This document shows, piece after piece, positions 1 to 9,500 of a stretch of 64,000 nt of DNA. The first letter of the stretch is position 1; each line of letters starts with the position of its first letter. Source of the stretch: Gemmatimonadaceae bacterium (GTDB taxonomy: Bacteria; Gemmatimonadota; Gemmatimonadetes; Gemmatimonadales; Gemmatimonadaceae); the NCBI GenBank assembly GCA_019186945.1, contig JABAQJ010000002.1:399897-463896 (forward strand). The letters are read 5' to 3'. The position numbers and the translations under genes were made by a program. The notes under the pieces are model-generated. The model was not told where the DNA came from and did not search any database. It was given only the letters and a program-made list of their open reading frames with translations.

Positions 1-701
1 GGGGGCGCTGCGAAACTTGCGAGGGAGCAGGGTACCTGCAGATCGAGATGGTCTTCATGGCGGACGTCTACGTTCCGTGCGAGGCCTGCGGCGCCAGGCG
101 GTTCAAGCCGGAAGTCCTGGACGTGAAGGTGCGAGGACGCTCCATCCACGACGTCCTCCAGTTGAGCGTGGACGAGGCAATCCGTTTCTTCCCAACCGAA
201 GACACGCTCGGACAGGATCTCTGGCAGCTACAACAAGTTGGGCTCGGCTACCTCAGGCTGGGACAGCCGGCGACGACGTTGTCGGGTGGCGAGGCACAAC
301 GCGTCAAGATCGCCCGCGAACTAACCCGGGCCGCAAAGGACGCGACTCGGAAGCTCTATATCATGGACGAGCCGACTACCGGACTGCATGTGGAGGATGT
401 CCGCACTCTCGTCGATGTGCTGCAGCGGCTGGTCGATGCCGGCAACACGGTTGTCGTGATCGAGCACAACCTCGACGTGATCAAGCTGGCGGACTGGCTG
501 ATCGACCTCGGTCCGGACGCAGGCGACGACGGCGGACGCATCGTTGCCATGGGCACGCCAGAGGACGTGGCCGGTGTCCTGGCGTCTCACACTGGCGCGT
601 GGCTCAGGAAGGTCGGGATCGTCCCTCGCGCGAGCGGCGGCGGCGCTCCTGGATCGCGCGCACCGTCCGCAGGACAAACCCCCGTGGCAGCAGGCGGCTG
701 A
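1..701 (+). CDS. uvrA: UvrA excinuclease ABC subunit A, C-terminal part (5' end outside window)
   Basis: This is the C-terminal ~230 residues of UvrA, the DNA-damage-sensing ATPase of nucleotide excision repair; the full protein is about 940 residues, so the gene starts before base 1. The frame is open from base 3. Visible in order: the CxxC...CxxC zinc finger (Cys-Glu-Thr-Cys at codons 9-20, second pair in PCEACG at about base 75-92), the UvrA ABC signature LSGGEAQRVKIARELTR, Walker B followed by YIMDEPTTGLH, and the H-loop VIEHNLDVI. The tail after GAWLRKVG is a low-complexity Gly/Ala/Pro stretch. The last 98 bases overlap the 3' end of the convergent SDR gene. Family assignment is certain; only the truncation by the window limits it. 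Confidence 0.97.
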   Translation, partial: GRCETCEGAGYLQIEMVFMADVYVPCEACGARRFKPEVLDVKVRGRSIHDVLQLSVDEAIRFFPTEDTLGQDLWQLQQVGLGYLRLGQPATTLSGGEAQRVKIARELTRAAKDATRKLYIMDEPTTGLHVEDVRTLVDVLQRLVDAGNTVVVIEHNLDVIKLADWLIDLGPDAGDDGGRIVAMGTPEDVAGVLASHTGAWLRKVGIVPRASGGGAPGSRAPSAGQTPVAAGG

Positions 702-1419
702 AGGCGACGACGATCCTGTTACGGATCCCGGTGACCTCGACGCGGGTTCCTCGCATCATGGCATCGAAGCTCAGACGGGCTACCGCAGACGAGGTCATGG
801 CCGGAGCGCCGCTCGTCGGGGCATCCGCATGGAAGCCCGCGGCCACGCCGAACTCGGTCGTCGTCGGTCCAGGACACGCCGCCGTCACGGTCACGCCCGT
901 GCCCTGGCACTCGTTCGCCAGCGCCTCGGAGAGCGAGAGCACGAAAGCCTTGCTGGCGTAGTAGACCGCCATCAGCGGTCCTGGCTGAAACGATGCCACG
1001 CTCGCGATGTTCAGAATGCGGCCCGACCGGTTGGCTATCATCCACGGCAATACCGCCTTCGTCAGCTGCACCAACGCCCGGCAGTTGACGTCGATCATCT
1101 CCAGGTCCCGATCCGTGGGAATGTCGTGGAAGAATCCGTGCGTACCGAAACCGGCGTTGTTGACGAGGATCGCAAGCCGTGACCTGTCCGGTGCCAGCGC
1201 CTCGATGAGCCGCTGAACCTCGGCAGGACTGGCAAGGTCGGCGGCAAACGACGTGCAGGTCACCGCATGCGATACGGAGAGGCGATCTGCCAACTCGCCC
1301 AGCCGATCGAGCCGTCGCGCGGTCAGCAGCAGGTCATAACCGGCCTCCGCCAGCAATTCGGCCAGGTCCGTGCCGATCCCGCTCGAGGCGCCGGTGACAA
1401 CGGCGAGCGACCTGCTCAT
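604..1419 (-). CDS. Short-chain dehydrogenase/reductase (SDR)
   Basis: A 271-residue classical SDR oxidoreductase, predicted cytosolic and NAD(P)-dependent. The Rossmann glycine motif TGASSGIG is at residues 9-16, NNAG at 87-90, the catalytic Ser near 140, and the YxxxK pair at Tyr153/Lys157 (YYASK), followed by the PG motif. The sequence resembles the DltE/YqjQ-like COG0300 group; the substrate cannot be read from the sequence. The basic C-terminal tail (about 30 residues, RRRRSREGRSR) lies in the region that overlaps the 3' end of uvrA on the other strand, so the end of one of the two proteins has probably drifted by loss of a stop codon. The start ATG opens directly on the glycine motif as expected for the family. 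Confidence 0.93.
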   Translation of the reverse strand: MSRSLAVVTGASSGIGTDLAELLAEAGYDLLLTARRLDRLGELADRLSVSHAVTCTSFAADLASPAEVQRLIEALAPDRSRLAILVNNAGFGTHGFFHDIPTDRDLEMIDVNCRALVQLTKAVLPWMIANRSGRILNIASVASFQPGPLMAVYYASKAFVLSLSEALANECQGTGVTVTAACPGPTTTEFGVAAGFHADAPTSGAPAMTSSAVARLSFDAMMRGTRVEVTGIRNRIVVAFSRLLPRGFVLRTVRAIQERRRRSREGRSRPS

Positions 1420-1513
1420 GGAGTGCGCGGAAGGTCATGCATGGTGGATAGGATTCTGCATCGTGGACATGCCGGTATGGTGGACATGATAGTCGCGCTG
1501 TCATCTCTGCGCC

Positions 1514-1541
1514 TTGACCCTGCTCCCCTATGCCATCTAGC
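1514..1541 (+). promoter_or_regulatory. Possible sigma-70-type promoter of tRNA-Asn
   Basis: TTGACC at 1514-1519 is followed after 16 bases by TCTAGC (1536-1541), 12 bases ahead of the first tRNA base. The -35 match is good and the -10 match weak. The placement just before a tRNA is the main argument. Confidence 0.35.
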
Positions 1542-1553
1542 TTTCGCGCCCGA

Positions 1554-1626
1554 TCCCGAGTAGCTCAGTTGGTAGAGCAGGTGACTGTTAATCACCGGGT
1601 CGCAGGTTCGAGTCCTGCCTCGGGAG
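1554..1626 (+). tRNA. tRNA-Asn (GUU)
   Basis: A complete 73-base cloverleaf. The acceptor arm TCCCGAG (1554-1560) pairs with CTCGGGA (1619-1625) with discriminator G1626; the D-arm is GCTC...GAGC; the anticodon stem GGTGA/TCACC encloses loop CTGTTAA, giving anticodon GTT at 1587-1589; the T-arm contains GGTTCGA. CCA is not encoded (CTC follows). All the helices pair, so identity as asparagine tRNA is firm. Confidence 0.97.
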
Positions 1627-2202
1627 CTCTGCAGGACAGCGATCTACGACGAAAGAGATGGCCTGACGGATCGGGACAGGGAGAATGGTGAAATCGGCGG
1701 CTCAGCGAGGCGCGCTTCACCCCAGTGGTGGTAGTGCCCCCACGAGGTGTTCGCGGGCGGAAACCGCCGACGCCCGAGCCGCCAATCGAGGTGAAGGCGC
1801 TCCACGCCATGATCGGCCAGCAGGCCCTGGAACTGGCTTTTTTTCACCTGCGCTCGGACGCGATCCAGGCCTGAGCGGAAAGCGATTCTCGATCGCCGCC
1901 GCCGATTGCCGGACCGGTGCTTGCCTGTACAGCCGTGTCCGTGACGTTTGAGCTGGGGGGCCGGCGGTTCCATACCCTCCACGTTGCCCGATGGACGAGT
2001 TCACGCGCGCGAACTTGCTCTTCGTGAATCGCGAGACGCCGAAAGAAGCAGGCGTCACGCCGGCGGACGCCCAAAGGGCCGATGCCGGGCGTCACGGCAG
2101 CGCTGTATCTTTCCTTTCCACGCTTTCCGCATCTGGCGCCGACGGTTCCCGTTAGGCATGGCCGGCGGATCGCTCACCCTGACGGAAACAGGATTCGTCC
2201 TC
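1627..2202. other. Gap between tRNA-Asn and osmC with no intact gene
   Basis: 576 bases. Apart from the transposase remnant described separately I see no credible gene. Open frames here on both strands lack family features or run into the tRNA. There is no tRNA 3'-end duplication that would mark an attachment site. Confidence 0.6.
1779..1905 (+). pseudogene. Remnant of an IS3-type transposase OrfA
   Basis: The frame starting at 1779 reads PPIEVKALHAMIGQQALELA, which matches the conserved end of IS3-family OrfA (typically PPIDVKALHAKIGQLALENDFLEGALGK). After a run of seven T at about 1840-1846 the match continues one frame over as SPALGRDPGLSGKR, so the fragment carries a frameshift as well as lacking its N-terminal helix-turn-helix, OrfB and terminal repeats. 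It is a dead fragment beside a tRNA gene. The identification rests on remembered family consensus, not on a search. Confidence 0.5.
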
Positions 2203-2628
2203 ATGATCGATCGCACAGCAGGAGCGCGCTGGGAAGGAAACCTCAAGGACGGCAATGGTACGGTCCGGCTCGGCAGTGGCGCGTTCGAAGGCAAGTACGC
2301 ATTCGGGACGCGATTCGAATCGGCAGCCGGAACCAATCCCGAAGAACTGCTGGGCGCGGCTCATGCCGCGTGTTTCTCCATGGCGTTGGCCGCTGGGTTG
2401 GCGCGGGCCGGCCATTCCGTGAAGAGCGTGGATACCAGCGCCGTCGTGCATCTCGCCAAAGTCGGCGATGCCTTCACGATCACCGGAATCGATCTGGTGA
2501 CGACCGGAGACGTCCCGGGGCTGGCGGCGGCGGACTTCGCCAGGGCCGCCGAGGATACGAAGAAGAACTGCATCGTCTCCCGGGCTCTGGCGGCGGTACC
2601 GATGAAGGTCGAAGCGCGCCTGGCGTAG
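2203..2628 (+). CDS. osmC: OsmC organic hydroperoxide resistance peroxiredoxin
   Basis: A 141-residue OsmC protein, the thiol peroxidase that reduces organic hydroperoxides in the cytosol; length matches Escherichia coli OsmC (143). Both redox cysteines are present: Cys57 in GTNPEELLGAAHAACFSMAL and Cys123 in KKNCIVSRAL. The start ATG at 2203 was chosen because it aligns with the family N-terminus (MIDRTAGARWEGNL) and follows AGGA at good spacing; an in-frame ATG at 2158 would add 15 residues. The gene stands alone, convergent with the amidohydrolase (12-base gap). It makes a useful contrast to the second OsmC-like gene at 33.6-34.05 kb, which has TGA at the second cysteine. Confidence 0.95.
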   Translation: MIDRTAGARWEGNLKDGNGTVRLGSGAFEGKYAFGTRFESAAGTNPEELLGAAHAACFSMALAAGLARAGHSVKSVDTSAVVHLAKVGDAFTITGIDLVTTGDVPGLAAADFARAAEDTKKNCIVSRALAAVPMKVEARLA

Positions 2629-2640
2629 GCTGGCGTAGCG

Positions 2641-4062
2641 TCAGCGGATTGGTTGCAGCTGAATATTGTGCGCACGTGGATCGCGACGGACCCGGAACGC
2701 GCGCCCGTTGGCCACAACGACTTCCGGGCTGGCCAACCGTCGTATGTCCTGCAACGGATCTCCATCTAGAAGCAGCAGGTCGGCAATCTTTCCGGCCTGC
2801 ACGGTCCCCAACGAATCCTCGATCCCAAGGAAGCTGGCCGGTTCAAGCGTGGCCGCGCGGAGCGCTTCGAACGGCGTGAATCCAGCCTGGATGAAGTACT
2901 CGAGTTCCTGATGCAGGCCGAATCCGGGCGGACTGTTGCGCAGCGGCGCGTCTGTCCCGGGAAGTATGCGTACGCCGGCGCGGTGCATTGCCCCCACGAT
3001 CTCCACGCGCTTCCGGAACAGAGCCCTGCCAACGACATCCGCACCCGTTGGCACATCCGGCGGCATCGGAAAGATCTCCGCCACATGGTTCTTCAGCGAA
3101 TCTGGCAGGTATGGCGCGAATACGTCGCCAGGCACGTCGCGCACTGGCCAGTTCGCCACCTCGACCTGCGCAGTAAGCGTCGGAACAATCCACGTACCGT
3201 TTCGCACGAACCGGGCGAAATAGGGCGCCAGGTCGTAAGTCGCGCAGCGATAGAACACCGATTGCAGCGGATACTTGGGCTCGAGTGCCTGCTGCTCCCC
3301 TGCACCGCACGAATTGGGGATCGTGAGCAGGTGCTCCAGGCTGAGCTGCCCCGAGTCTGATGCGTCGGCGGCCCCAACGGAGCGTGGCACATGGCCAACG
3401 AACGGAATGCCTCGCGTGCGAGCGGCACGCGCTATTGCATAGTAGCTCTCGCGCGTAAGCTGCCCGTGTACCTTGATGAAGTCCACGCCAAGTTGGACAA
3501 GCGAGTCGACTGCCGCTCGAGCCTCGCGTGGCTCCTTCACGGTGAGATGCGGAACGGGCACGTCGCCGCCCTCGAGATAGGGACCGGACACGACCATGCG
3601 CGGTCCGACTCGTTCTGCTCGCGCAATCTCGTCGCGCCACCGTGTGAGAAGGGCCCAGTCACCTGCCATGTCGCGCACTCCAGTGACGCCATTCGCCACG
3701 TACAACTTCAGAACGTCCGCCCCACCAGGTACCGCGGTATGGACGTGCATGTCCCAGAGGCCCGGCACCAGGAACTTCCCGCGGCCATCCACGACTCGCG
3801 CATCGCTCGGCACCACGACGTCTCCCGCGGCTGCGACCGCCACGATCCGATTGCCGCGAATCACTACGGTGCGATCGTGGAGCGGTACCTGAGTCCGACC
3901 GTCAATGATCGTCACATGCGAAAACGCGAGCTCACGATCTGCCAACGACTGGACAGGCAGCGCGCCGGTCACCACGCCTGTCAATGGCAGGAGCCAGCGT
4001 GACAGGTGCCGACACACGGGAACGCGCAGGCCCCGGCGACGACACTCGCGTTGGCCGAACAT
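2641..4062 (-). CDS. Exported amidohydrolase (imidazolonepropionase/prolidase-like)
   Basis: 473 residues. An N-terminal hydrophobic stretch ending near ALPVQSLA indicates export. The metal-dependent amidohydrolase fold is shown by the N-terminal beta-sandwich (VTIIDGRTQVPL), the HxH motif in WDMHVHTA, the metal-bridging Lys region (FIKVHG), two single metal histidines (FVGHVPR and LEHLL) and the Asp in LPGTDAP, closing with the typical GTVQAGKIADLLLLDGDPL. Related enzymes cleave N-acyl or X-Pro dipeptides, lactams or similar bonds; the substrate is not deducible. It sits 16 bases downstream of the TauE/SafE permease on the same strand, so the two are probably co-transcribed. The ATG at 4062 has no clear Shine-Dalgarno; an internal GTG about 15 codons in is an alternative. 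Confidence 0.88.
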   Translation of the reverse strand: MFGQRECRRRGLRVPVCRHLSRWLLPLTGVVTGALPVQSLADRELAFSHVTIIDGRTQVPLHDRTVVIRGNRIVAVAAAGDVVVPSDARVVDGRGKFLVPGLWDMHVHTAVPGGADVLKLYVANGVTGVRDMAGDWALLTRWRDEIARAERVGPRMVVSGPYLEGGDVPVPHLTVKEPREARAAVDSLVQLGVDFIKVHGQLTRESYYAIARAARTRGIPFVGHVPRSVGAADASDSGQLSLEHLLTIPNSCGAGEQQALEPKYPLQSVFYRCATYDLAPYFARFVRNGTWIVPTLTAQVEVANWPVRDVPGDVFAPYLPDSLKNHVAEIFPMPPDVPTGADVVGRALFRKRVEIVGAMHRAGVRILPGTDAPLRNSPPGFGLHQELEYFIQAGFTPFEALRAATLEPASFLGIEDSLGTVQAGKIADLLLLDGDPLQDIRRLASPEVVVANGRAFRVRRDPRAHNIQLQPIR

Positions 4063-4078
4063 CGAACGAAAACCGTCG

Positions 4079-4987
4079 TCAGCTTCCGGCCGGTGCTCCC
4101 TCCGGCACGGATACGTTTCGTTCCGCCATCGCCGAGCGGAGCATCATGAATGCGGTAACCAGCACGACGACCACCACCAGCACGCGCACGGTGTTGAGTT
4201 CGAGCGACTTGACCCAGAACGCCGCCACCAGCACGGCGGGAATGCCGCCTAACGCCAAACCCAGAGCGGGCTTGAGGCTGTAGCGGCGCTTCTGGATGAA
4301 CTTGGCGCTGCCGATGGGCATCAGGAACGCGCAGGAGCCCATCATGATCGGGTAGGCAGCCGTCGGATCCATGCCGAGCAGCGAGACGAGGATCATGCAA
4401 GGCGCGTACAGGCCGATTCCCAGCGACATCAACGCACCCAATGCGAAGTTGCCGGCCAGGCCGATCGCAAGCTTGATTCCCGATAGCTCCAACGCCGTGC
4501 CGCCTGCGGGGCCGATCCCGAAAATGCGCATCGAGAACAGGATCGCAGCCGCCAGCAGCGCCATCCCCATCCCGATCTGAACGTTCCTGCGAGGCCACGC
4601 CGAGACCACGCCGGCCCCGAGCTTCGCACCAAGGACAGCGGCGGCAATCATCAGGACGAGCGTCCAGAAGTGCACCTGCACGAGCAGCGTGAAGATGAAC
4701 GCCTGCGTGATCGTGGGCAGCGTGTGACCGACGTTCAGCGTACCGGGTATGCGTTCGTCGGGAACCATCTTCGCGAACTTGAACACCGACGTCGTCGGCG
4801 CGAACGATCCAATGCCTAGCGTGTCGAAGAAGTTCGTCAGGAAGCCAAGAATCAGCTGCCCCGGACTCGGCGCGCCAGTGACGTCACCCGGCGGCACGTC
4901 TCCCGCTCTCACCGCGCTCGACCATCGCCAGATGTAGTAGAGCGTAAATGCCGCAAGCGCCGCCAACAGCATGAATCGCAGGTTCAT
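4079..4987 (-). CDS. TauE/SafE (TSUP) family membrane permease
   Basis: 302 residues with about eight hydrophobic segments and the repeated TSUP layout: GFLTNFFDTLGIGSFAPTTS near the N-terminus and a second half-repeat GNFALGALMSLGIGLYAPC. The family exports or imports small anions such as sulfite, sulfoacetate or other organosulfur compounds across the inner membrane. The start is the ATG at 4987 (MNLRFMLLAALAAF); the frame remains open upstream into the terminator region but with no family sequence. It lies downstream of the SusD gene but separated by a strong terminator, and 16 bases upstream of the amidohydrolase. Direction and substrate are unknown. Confidence 0.88.
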   Translation of the reverse strand: MNLRFMLLAALAAFTLYYIWRWSSAVRAGDVPPGDVTGAPSPGQLILGFLTNFFDTLGIGSFAPTTSVFKFAKMVPDERIPGTLNVGHTLPTITQAFIFTLLVQVHFWTLVLMIAAAVLGAKLGAGVVSAWPRRNVQIGMGMALLAAAILFSMRIFGIGPAGGTALELSGIKLAIGLAGNFALGALMSLGIGLYAPCMILVSLLGMDPTAAYPIMMGSCAFLMPIGSAKFIQKRRYSLKPALGLALGGIPAVLVAAFWVKSLELNTVRVLVVVVVLVTAFMMLRSAMAERNVSVPEGAPAGS

Positions 4988-5101
4988 CGCGCAGGACTCC
5001 GCATGGGGTAGGTGTGGCCTCGTGCCCCATCCCGGCCACCCGGTGGTGGATCGCCCTTCAAGTATCACGAAGAACCCATGCGCGCCAGTGTCCCCCCGAC
5101 G

Positions 5102-5131
5102 AAAACCGGGGGAGGCATATGCCTCCCCCGG
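5102..5131 (-). terminator. Intrinsic terminator after the SusD gene
   Basis: Bases 5106-5131 are a perfect 26-base palindrome (arms of 13, centre CATATG), and on the minus strand it is followed by TTTT (5102-5105). It lies 20 bases after the SusD stop. Stem strength, T-tract and position all fit a rho-independent terminator. Confidence 0.85.
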
Positions 5132-5151
5132 CAACGCGCCTTGGACCGGAA

Positions 5152-6528
5152 CTATGCGTTTCGATCCGTGCAGGCCTTGAAGTTCTTGTTGTTCTCCTCG
5201 TCGGTGTGAATCGGGAAGTTCACGTCGTCGCCGTAAGCCGTGGTCTTGTAATGAGTGCCCACCGGGAATGTGGTGGCGGGCGTACGGTTGTACTGGCGGA
5301 TCAAACGGCGCAGGTCGCCCAATCGCTGCCCTCGGCTGAACGTCCAGAACGCTTTCTCGTAGAAGACCAGGTTTACGCGGGCATCCGCCGTCCCGGGGTC
5401 CGTCAAATCCGGCAGTGCGGCGAGCGTTACCGTACCGACAGACGTGACACGATCCGGACCGTTCCTGAGGGCGTTGAGGATCGTCAGCCACGAATCGCTT
5501 CCACGCTTGAGCGCCGCCTCCGCCTCGATCAGGCGCGCATCGACTCCGTTCACGACATCGATCGGCGTCAGACGATCGTAGAGTGTCGTGGTCCGAACGA
5601 AGGTACCTCCATCCTGACCCGGCCGCTTGGTATCCACGACGGGAAGGCGGGGATCCTTCGCGGAATAGAAGGGGATGGCGTTCGCGATCACCAGGTTGCG
5701 GCTGTTGCCTTCCAGGTTATCCGCCACGGTGTATCGCTTCGCACTCATGCCCTGATCCCAGATGATGTTGCTTGTGGTCGTGAGCGAGAACGTGGTTTGA
5801 TACCGGAAGTCAGTGGGTATGCCCGCGACTGTCGCGGCGGCCTCCTGGAGCAGGCCGTTGCCAAGCTGGGCCCGTGCCATTCCCACCTTGGCAGCTCGCT
5901 GGACGAGGACGGACTGGGCATCCGTGCCTGTCGCCGTCTTCAGCGCCGTATCGAACGACGCGATTGCGGCTTCGAATACCTTGGATACCGGGAGCGGCCC
6001 GCCATACTTGATTTCCGTTCCGGATCCATCGCTCAACGGAATCCCGTTGCAGAAGTCCGACGCCAGCTGCAGCTCGGCGAACCCGCGGGCGAAGTACATC
6101 TCGCCAATCAGCGACGTACGCGTGGGCTGGAACTCCTTGAGGAGCGGAATTGCCTGGTTTGCATACGTGCGAACCTGATAGAGCCGCCGCAACATGCCGC
6201 CCACAGAGCTGTTGTTCGGCTGCACTTTTCGCCAATCGGCTTCGTCGTTCTGGATGAACGTCGAACTGGTCCCCCACTCGTCGGCAAGTAGTCCGCCGAA
6301 CAGCCAGGTACTCTCCGATCCGGCGGTGACATTCCTCAAGCGGCCGAGAGCGCCGTTGGCGACGGCGACCGATCCCGCTGCCGAACGGGCGTTCTCAGGC
6401 ATGATCAGATCGGGGTCTTCGGCCTGGAGCAGCGAGTCCGTCAGACTGCCGCATCCGGTACCTGCGACAAGCGCGGCGCCCAGCAGCAACGTCGTGACGC
6501 GCCCGCCGAAATGAAATGCAAATCGCAT
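5152..6528 (-). CDS. SusD/RagB-like outer-membrane nutrient-binding lipoprotein
   Basis: 458 residues. A lipoprotein signal ends at Cys26 (LVAGTGC). The sequence shows the SusD layout: a helical TPR-like core (VRTYANQAIPLLKE..., GEMYFARGFAELQLASDFC, ARAQLGNGLLQEAAATV) and the late motifs ARLIEAEAALKRG and FYEKAFWTFSRGQRLGDLRRLIRQY, characteristic of RagB/SusD. It caps the SusC channel on the cell surface and binds the ligand, usually glycan or peptide. It starts 21 bases after the TonB-receptor stop, so the two form one operon, closed by the palindromic terminator. No glycosidase gene adjoins, so the substrate is open; peptides are as likely as glycans. Confidence 0.93.
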   Translation of the reverse strand: MRFAFHFGGRVTTLLLGAALVAGTGCGSLTDSLLQAEDPDLIMPENARSAAGSVAVANGALGRLRNVTAGSESTWLFGGLLADEWGTSSTFIQNDEADWRKVQPNNSSVGGMLRRLYQVRTYANQAIPLLKEFQPTRTSLIGEMYFARGFAELQLASDFCNGIPLSDGSGTEIKYGGPLPVSKVFEAAIASFDTALKTATGTDAQSVLVQRAAKVGMARAQLGNGLLQEAAATVAGIPTDFRYQTTFSLTTTSNIIWDQGMSAKRYTVADNLEGNSRNLVIANAIPFYSAKDPRLPVVDTKRPGQDGGTFVRTTTLYDRLTPIDVVNGVDARLIEAEAALKRGSDSWLTILNALRNGPDRVTSVGTVTLAALPDLTDPGTADARVNLVFYEKAFWTFSRGQRLGDLRRLIRQYNRTPATTFPVGTHYKTTAYGDDVNFPIHTDEENNKNFKACTDRNA

Positions 6529-6549
6529 GGTTTCGTCTCCCGGTGAGCG

Positions 6550-9500
6550 TTAGAACACGACGTTGAAGCGGACCACGAAGTACGTCGGCGGTCCCAGCGT
6601 CTGGAACTCCGACGGCACGTTGTTGTCTACGGTGGCCGTGTAATCGGATTCCGGATCGGTGCCACGATAGGCGGTCCACAGCTTCAGGTTTCGCGCCGAC
6701 CCCACGAGGTTGGCGCTGCGGGCCCGGAAGAGGCGTCGCGCCACGTTCTCGCTCAGCGTGTACTGGACCGACAGTTCGCGGAACCGCACGTATTCGCCAG
6801 GCTGGAAGTAGCCGGCATTCGTGCGCGCCGGATGCTCGAGGGCGGCGATCACCATCGCCTGATCCTCGAACGAGGCTTTGGGGTTCATCCGCCCGCCACA
6901 GTTCGGCCGGGTGCACCGGATGCGTTCCGTGTTGTTATACCAGCGGTGTCCGCCCCGGTAGTCGAACAACGACTGGATGCGCAGGCGTCGGTTCAGCACG
7001 TCTACTCCCGTGGTGAGCGTCGCCAGGTTCCGCGGCTGCGTGTAGCCGATGAACGAATCGACAGAGTCGACGAACACTTCGTTCTTGTCCGGGTCGGACC
7101 AATAGGTGAGCAGTCCGTCGCCGTTCTTGTCCTTCCAGCCGAGGATCTTGTTCTCCCAGAAGCCGAAGAGCGGATAGCCTTCGACGACGCGCGTGGTCGT
7201 CCCGATCTGCGGCGGTGTACCACCGAGCGACAGCAGCTTGTTGGCGTTGGTGGAGTAGCTGAGCGACATGTCCACGCCAACGGCGCGACGGTCGACGATC
7301 TGCGTCGTTCCCAGGAACTCGAAGCCGCGGTTTTGCACCGCCCCGAGGTTCTGGCGCACGCTGGAGGCGGATCCGGCCGACGGAGCGACGATGGCGGAGA
7401 TCAGCGCGTCCTTGGTACGCTTGGTGTAGTACGTAACGTCGATGCTGGCGCGGCTATCGAACAGCTTGGCCTCGAAGCCGGTCTCGAACTCCGTGCTCCG
7501 CTCCGGCCGCAGGTTAGTGTTGCCTAACGCGCTGATCTGCAGGCCGGACACATCGGTGGACGCGATGTTCTGCGAAGACGTCGCGAAGTAGCGGAGGGCA
7601 TCGTTCGGGCCCGGCTGCACGCCGGAAGCGCCGTAAGCGGCGCGGTACCGGAACTGGTTCAACCAGCCGATCTTCGGGAAGAAAGACTCGTCGGAGAGGA
7701 TCCACGAGATACTCCCCTTGGGGTAATAGACGCGCTGGAAATCCGTGCCGAACGCGCTGTTCTGATCGGTCCGCACGGCTGCCGTCAGGAACAACCTGTC
7801 GTTGAGGGCCGCGGCGCCCTCCACGAACACGCCGAATGTCTTGACCAGCGTCGTCGTTTCGCTGCCGGTACGGGTGACGGCACCGTTAGGCGTCTGTGCA
7901 CCAGGCGGCAGTTCCGTCCCGGATGCCTGACCCATCTGGGAGAGCGAGTTGACGTACTGCGCGCCCACCGTCGCCTTCAGGTTCACCCATGCCAGCGGGT
8001 TGTAGCTGGCGGTACTGCCGAGATCCAGCGTAGTGTTCCGGAGATCCACACGGGTGTTGGTCTTGAAGCCGTTGCGGTACGTGCTCGTGATCGGCGGCCC
8101 TTCGCCATTGGCGAGGAAACGGTCGTCGACGCGGTCTGCGAAGTCGTTGCCAAACGTCATCCGGTTCTGCAACCACGATGTAGGCCGCCAGTTTGCGTTG
8201 GCGCTGAGTATGAACCGGTTGACCCGCTGCTCGTTCTTCTCCGACCAACTGTATCCCGGCGTCCAGGCGCGATATCCGTACAAGGGCGTATTGAGCGGCG
8301 CCGCCGAACCGACCAGGCGATCGGGGAGGCAGGTTCTGCAGCCCGGTCCTCCGAAGACCTGCGAGCCCAACCCGGCCGTGGCGTTCGATTCGAGCGAGAA
8401 CCGCTGCGTCAGGTTGATGAATCCCGAGGACAAAGACATGTCGAGCTTGGGGTTCACGGCCGCGTTCAGATTCATGCGAACGCTGTTCTTGGCCAGCGCG
8501 TTGGGTCGATCCGTCCAATCGTGTATCGGCAGCTTCTGCGCCTTCATGCGTGCGACCTCGAACTCCGGCAGCTTCATCACGCCGGTTTCCTCTTCGCGTT
8601 CGCCGGACAGGAAGTACCGCACTGCCTCAGTCCCACCCGATAGCTGCACGCCGTACTGGTCCCGATAGCCCGTGCCGACGGGCGTCAGATCCGGCTCGGA
8701 GAAGATATTCAGCTTCGCTACGCTGTCGATGCCGCATTGCCCGACACCGACGCGCTGCAGATTGCAGAAGTTGAACGGCGCCTCGTTCGACTGTCCGGGC
8801 TGCTTCCCGAACAGCGTGTAGGCGGTCATGTAGGTATTGCGGTCCTTCAGGATGCCGCCTTCGAAATACGTGGTCCATCGTGCCTGGCCGGCGCGCCCGC
8901 GCTTGGTAGTGATCACCACGACGCCGTTCGCGGCCGCGGTCCCGTACAGCGCCGCCGCCGACGGCCCCTTCACTACTTCGATATTCTCGATTTCCTCGGG
9001 ATTGATGTCCCCCACGCGACTCGGCGTGGCTCCGCCAGTCGGAAGGTTGGTGTCGTCGGCATTGCTCGTCATCCGCACGCCGTCGATGATGAAGATCGGC
9101 TGGTTGCTCAAGCTCAGCGACGACTGCCCACGGATCCGCATGCGGCTTCCTGAACCGGTCTGGTTCCCCTGAGTGACCGCAAGACTCGTGGTTCGCGCCG
9201 TGAGCAAGTCATCGACGTTCTTGATCGGCGTAGCCTCGACCGTCTTGGTCGCGTCGATGGCCGCGACGGCGTTCCCGATCTCTACGCGCCGCTGATCGCC
9301 GGTCGCCGTCGTCACCACAGGCGCCAGGCTGACCGCAACGGCGTCCAGGGCGATCTCGACGTTCGCCTGTTCCCCAGCGGTCACCGTAACCGGTTGTTTC
9401 ACTTCCGAAAATCCGACACGGAGCACACGGACAGTGTGACCTCCGGCCGGGACGCCGCGGATCGTGAACCGACCGTCGGTATTGGTCAGTCCGCCGAGGG

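Noticed and set aside
1592-1810. Minus-strand open frame ending in APEAGLEPATR
   Set aside because: The peptide is the antisense translation of the tRNA-Asn T-arm, a well-known artefact; no gene.
5014-6291. 425-codon open frame on the plus strand
   Set aside because: Lies fully antisense to the SusD gene, no family sequence, Arg/Gly-rich as expected for a shadow frame in GC-rich DNA.
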